Part shown: piece by piece, positions 61,186 through 64,000 of the stretch
How the letters are laid out: every line of letters begins with the position of its first letter
How positions within the stretch are numbered: position 1 is the first letter of the stretch
Source of the DNA: Mycolicibacterium septicum DSM 44393
Lineage (GTDB): Bacteria > Actinomycetota > Actinomycetes > Mycobacteriales > Mycobacteriaceae
Reading direction: 5' to 3'
Assembly (NCBI RefSeq): GCF_000455325.1
Contig: NZ_HG322951.1
Location: 927,029-991,028, forward strand
Length of the DNA: 64,000 bases
Made by a program: the position numbers and the translations under genes
Notes under the pieces: model-generated
Databases searched by the model: none
Told to the model about the DNA's origin: nothing
The model's input: only the letters and a program-made list of their open reading frames with translations

Positions 61186-62750
61186 TGCTGACACGTTTCA
61201 TTCGAACCCAGCTGATCGTCTTCGCCGTGGCGTCGGTCATCGGTATGGCTGTGATGGCCTTCGTCTACATGCAGGTCCCCACCTTGCTCGGGATGGGACG
61301 GATGACCGTCACCATGGAACTGCCGGGTGCCGGCGGCTTGTACCGGTTCAGCAACGTCACCTACCGCGGCAGCCAGATCGGCAAGGTGATCGCCATCGAA
61401 CCGACCGCCCGCGGTGCCACCGCGACTCTTTCGCTGGATAGCTCGCCCAAGATTCCGGCGGACCTGCAGGCACAGGTGCGCAGTGTCTCGGCGATCGGTG
61501 AGCAATACGTGGAACTCCGTCCGCGCACCGACGCTGCGCCCTACCTGCACGACGGTTCGGTGATATCCGCGGATGACATCACGATCCCCCAACCGGTGGG
61601 TCCGATGCTTGATCAACTCAGCGCCCTGCTGGGCAGCATCCCGAAGGACTCATTGACCAGGCTTCTCGATGAATCCGCACAGGGCCTCGGTGGCGCCGGA
61701 TACGACCTGGGCTCCCTACTCGACTCGTCCTCCCGTGTCGCAGCGGATCTCCGGCCGACCGCCGAACAGGCCCGCCGATTCATCGAAGACAGTGAGCCGC
61801 TGCTGGATTCACAGCTGCAGACATCGGACGCAATCCGCACGTGGACGCACAGCCTGGCGGAAGTCACCACACAACTGACCACGAACGACCCGCAGATCCG
61901 CACGCTGCTGCGACAAGGCCCCGGCGCCTTCCAGGAAACGACTCGCCTTCTCGATCAGGTCAAGCCCACACTGCCGATCCTTCTTGCGAACCTCACCTCG
62001 ATCGGACAGGTTGGCGTCACCTACCACCCCTCGCTCGAACAGGTCCTGGTGCTGGCGCCGCCGTTGACTTCGATGTTCATCGGCGCCGGACCGAACAACA
62101 ACTACGTCGGCAAAGGCCTCGGCGATTTCCGGCTCACCGTGGCCGACCCGTCGCCGTGCACCGTCGGATATCTGCCCCCGAACCAGTGGCGGGCACCGGG
62201 CGACACCAGCCCGGCCGATACCCCCGACGGCTTGTACTGCAAGTTGCCCCAGGACGCGCCGATCGCCGTACGCGGCGCCCGCAACTACCCCTGTATGGGC
62301 CATCCCGGGAAGCGCGCACCAACCGTCGAGGAGTGCGACAGCGACAAACCCTTTATGCCGCTCGCACAACGCCAACATGCGTTGGGCCCCTACCCGTTCG
62401 ATCCCAACCTGGCCGGCCAAGGAGTACCGCCCGATTGGCGAGTAGGGCAGGATGACAACCTCGACGGGCCGCTCGAAGGCACCCCACCTCCACCGGGTCA
62501 AGATCCGCCCAGTTCGGTGCCGCCCGCGCCCGAGAATCCGGCGACTCCGCCGGATGATTCCGCTGGGCAGCCGCAGGCGTCGGGGCCCCTCGGCCTTCAG
62601 GGGCTCAGTCCTGCCGAACCCGTGGCGATCACCCGTTACGACCCCGGTTCCGGGAAGTACATGGCTCCTGATGGGCAGGTCTACGTGCAGCGCAACCTCA
62701 TGACCACAGGCCACACGGCGAGTTGGAAGGAACTCATCCTGCCCGGATGA
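61185..62750 (+). CDS. mceF: MceF-type subunit with Cys-rich tail, second mce operon
   Basis: 521 residues: anchor helix (FIRTQLIVFAVASVIGMAVM), MCE domain (GAGGLYRFSNVTYRGSQIGK to EQYVELRPR), helical part, then a Cys-containing C-terminal region (PSPCTVGYLPPNQW, YCKLPQDAPIAVRGARNYPC, GHPGKRAPTVEECDSDKPF). This closely parallels the first operon's MceF (AVRGARNYPC and PGKRA are shared). The final ~130 residues are Pro/Gly-rich. It ends 46 nt before a secreted-protein gene. Confidence 0.91.
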   Translation: MLTRFIRTQLIVFAVASVIGMAVMAFVYMQVPTLLGMGRMTVTMELPGAGGLYRFSNVTYRGSQIGKVIAIEPTARGATATLSLDSSPKIPADLQAQVRSVSAIGEQYVELRPRTDAAPYLHDGSVISADDITIPQPVGPMLDQLSALLGSIPKDSLTRLLDESAQGLGGAGYDLGSLLDSSSRVAADLRPTAEQARRFIEDSEPLLDSQLQTSDAIRTWTHSLAEVTTQLTTNDPQIRTLLRQGPGAFQETTRLLDQVKPTLPILLANLTSIGQVGVTYHPSLEQVLVLAPPLTSMFIGAGPNNNYVGKGLGDFRLTVADPSPCTVGYLPPNQWRAPGDTSPADTPDGLYCKLPQDAPIAVRGARNYPCMGHPGKRAPTVEECDSDKPFMPLAQRQHALGPYPFDPNLAGQGVPPDWRVGQDDNLDGPLEGTPPPPGQDPPSSVPPAPENPATPPDDSAGQPQASGPLGLQGLSPAEPVAITRYDPGSGKYMAPDGQVYVQRNLMTTGHTASWKELILPG

Positions 62751-62796
62751 CGACCGCTGAACATGCCAGCCCACAACGGAGTTCAAGGAGAAGCCA

Positions 62797-63294
62797 TTGT
62801 TTCCCGGACGTGCCATCGCAGCATCGACCATCCTGGCTGTAGTGGTGGCAACGAGCTTCGTTACAGCCGCCGTCGCGCAAGCAGAGTCATGCGACCGGCC
62901 CATCAACGGGACCTTCACCGCTACCTCCGACGGGCAATGGGCAAAGACCCGCGAGGTGTACCACGACGAATCCACGGTCGTCACGACGTGGACGGTCACG
63001 TCCAACTGTGACGACGTGATGCACTGCGCGGGGCAGGTGGTGAGCCAACAGGGCTGGACCGAGAGCCTTCGCTGTCAAGCAGGGGTGTGGTTGGTGCGCC
63101 ATCACCTCGACAAGTGGCAAACCTGCCCGGACGGCAGCACCACGCCTGGCGACCAGGCCTTCCGCTTCTGGCGCATCTCCGACGACCCAGAGACTTTCAA
63201 GGGCTATGACCGCACCATCGGACCGAGCGGTGGATGTGGTGTCAACCTCTGGCTCACCATCGAGATGCCGTTCAGGTTGGCTGCGGCCGCGTGA
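62797..63294 (+). CDS. Secreted Cys-containing protein at end of second mce operon
   Basis: 165 residues starting with TTG (AAGGAG 6 nt upstream). A clear signal peptide (IAASTILAVVVATSFVTAAV, cleavage near AQA) precedes a mature domain with an even set of Cys and many Trp (SNCDDVMHCAGQVVSQQGW, SLRCQAGVW, KWQTCPDGS, GPSGGCGVN), suggesting disulfide-stabilised beta structure. It resembles small exported mycobacterial proteins found after mce genes, but I cannot name the family with certainty. Position suggests a periplasmic accessory or ligand-binding role for the Mce system. Confidence 0.72.
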   Translation: MFPGRAIAASTILAVVVATSFVTAAVAQAESCDRPINGTFTATSDGQWAKTREVYHDESTVVTTWTVTSNCDDVMHCAGQVVSQQGWTESLRCQAGVWLVRHHLDKWQTCPDGSTTPGDQAFRFWRISDDPETFKGYDRTIGPSGGCGVNLWLTIEMPFRLAAAA

Positions 63295-63315
63295 TCAGGG
63301 GCCGCAGGGACGCCA

Positions 63316-64000
63316 CTACACGGAACGGCAGGTCCTGAGGTAACTGAGGAACGATACCTGCAGGCCAGTCACGTGCGTTTCGTGCAGGATCTCGCTGGTG
63401 ACCGCTTCGTTGCGTGAGGTGAGGCGGTGAAGGACGGTGGCCGTGTTCTTCGCGAGGCTTTGATAGACGGCCAGGTCCCCGAGAAGCTCGCGGTCGTTGA
63501 AGGTTACGTGGAGCTTGGCGGCACGCCGGCTGTCACCCAACTCGTCGAGCTGGGCGAAGATCTGACTGTCGTCACCGATGACGCCGGGGCTGCCCGATCC
63601 GATGCTCTCGAAGAGGGTGCTGCCGGTGAGCCAGGCATACAGGCTGAAAAGTCCGCCGTAGGAGTAGCCGAAAAGGCCGTGACCGCTTGTGGCGGTGCCG
63701 TATTCGTGTTCGATCCGTGGGTGCAGTTCCGCGGTAAGGAAACTCAGGAACACATCGGCGTGGGTGTCGCGTAGTTCGGCGAGGTAGGCGTCAGCTTCGT
63801 CGCGTGTTCTCATGCCTGATTGCAGTCCCATCTCCACGGCATCGATGAGCTCCTTGGCGATGGGCTCGCCGGGTGGCACGAAGTCTCTGTTGCGCAGCCG
63901 GTCCCAGTCTTGTGCTTCCTCGCCCGCGTACCCGACGCTGACTTGGATGTAGGGCTGGATCCGTTGCATGGGGTCCATCTGGGTCACGATGAGCGGAGCC
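63316..64000 (-). CDS. Esterase (PF00756-like), N-terminus beyond window
   Basis: At least 228 residues; the frame is open to the right window edge (the codons before the GTG at 63987 continue the homology, reading APLIV). It has SVGYAGEEAQDWDRLRNRDF early, nucleophile elbow GLFGYSYGGLFSLYAWL, and a DRELLGDL segment where the acid residue is expected. The closing HETHVTGLQ holds the likely catalytic His. This is the fold of Fes/esterase-D-like (antigen 85-superfamily) hydrolases. It is convergent with the secreted-protein gene. The start lies outside the window. Confidence 0.8.
   Translation of the reverse strand, partial: APLIVTQMDPMQRIQPYIQVSVGYAGEEAQDWDRLRNRDFVPPGEPIAKELIDAVEMGLQSGMRTRDEADAYLAELRDTHADVFLSFLTAELHPRIEHEYGTATSGHGLFGYSYGGLFSLYAWLTGSTLFESIGSGSPGVIGDDSQIFAQLDELGDSRRAAKLHVTFNDRELLGDLAVYQSLAKNTATVLHRLTSRNEAVTSEILHETHVTGLQVSFLSYLRTCRSV

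Noticed and set aside
1..64000. tRNA, rRNA, CRISPR array or insertion sequence
   Set aside because: No cloverleaf-like, rRNA-like, regularly spaced repeat or transposase-like sequence was recognised on reading both strands; a dedicated tRNA or IS search was not possible.

Overview
The window is chromosomal DNA of a fast-growing mycobacterium (Mycolicibacterium type). The evidence is a nearly canonical MspA porin gene (12814-13461), two six-gene mce operons, a deazaflavin (F420)-dependent nitroreductase-family protein, a DUF3159 protein, a 3-ketosteroid 9-alpha-hydroxylase-like Rieske oxygenase, and GC-rich codons with many GTG/TTG starts and 1-4 nt stop/start overlaps. No rRNA, tRNA, CRISPR array or intact insertion sequence was seen.

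Region 1 (1-9.8 kb) looks visibly less GC-rich than the rest and reads as a small-molecule catabolic island. On the minus strand from about 8.7 kb downward lie a split transketolase (N and C halves as separate, overlapping genes), a beta-hydroxyacid-dehydrogenase-family enzyme, an MHS-type MFS transporter and a cyclase/formamidase-like hydrolase. After a 1.1-kb gene-poor gap with two related palindromes come a 47-residue small ORF with a perfect Shine-Dalgarno and an NCS1 (purine/cytosine-type) permease. A xylose-isomerase-like TIM-barrel gene is divergent. The substrate cannot be read from the sequence.

Region 2 (9.8-14.3 kb) is accessory. It has a lone protein with a C-terminal PD-(D/E)XK nuclease signature behind a decayed co-oriented ORF, then a 530-bp leader with a hairpin, mspA and its terminator, and a secreted-protein gene disrupted by two compensating frameshifts.

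Region 3 (14.2-31.5 kb) holds a saccharopine-dehydrogenase-like reductase and a hydrolase divergent from a TetR regulator, an SRPBCC protein, and a complete mceA-F operon. The operon continues without gaps into a flavin hydroxylase, a fumarylacetoacetase-family hydrolase and a DUF3500 protein, followed by two tandem TetR genes and a convergent IclR gene.

Region 4 (31.7-49.7 kb) is a lipid/steroid-like catabolic zone: a flavin monooxygenase with a Baeyer-Villiger motif, SRPBCC, a ketopantoate-reductase-family enzyme, hydrolases, three SDR or Rieske oxidoreductases (one KshA-like), an MpaB-family oxygenase, an MFS transporter, AraC/TetR/MerR/MarR regulators, an S9 peptidase and several gene remnants (PucR tail, flavin hydroxylase tail, TetR tail).

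Region 5 (49.8-63.3 kb) has an AveC-like membrane protein, a NorD-like VWA protein with a partner NorQ/CbbQ-type AAA+ ATPase, and a GMC oxidoreductase divergent from a second complete mceA-F operon. This ends in a secreted Cys-containing protein. A partial esterase closes the window. Neither mce operon is preceded by yrbEA/yrbEB permease genes, which is the main structural peculiarity here: the substrate-binding parts are present with attached oxidoreductases, but the inner-membrane permeases must be encoded elsewhere.
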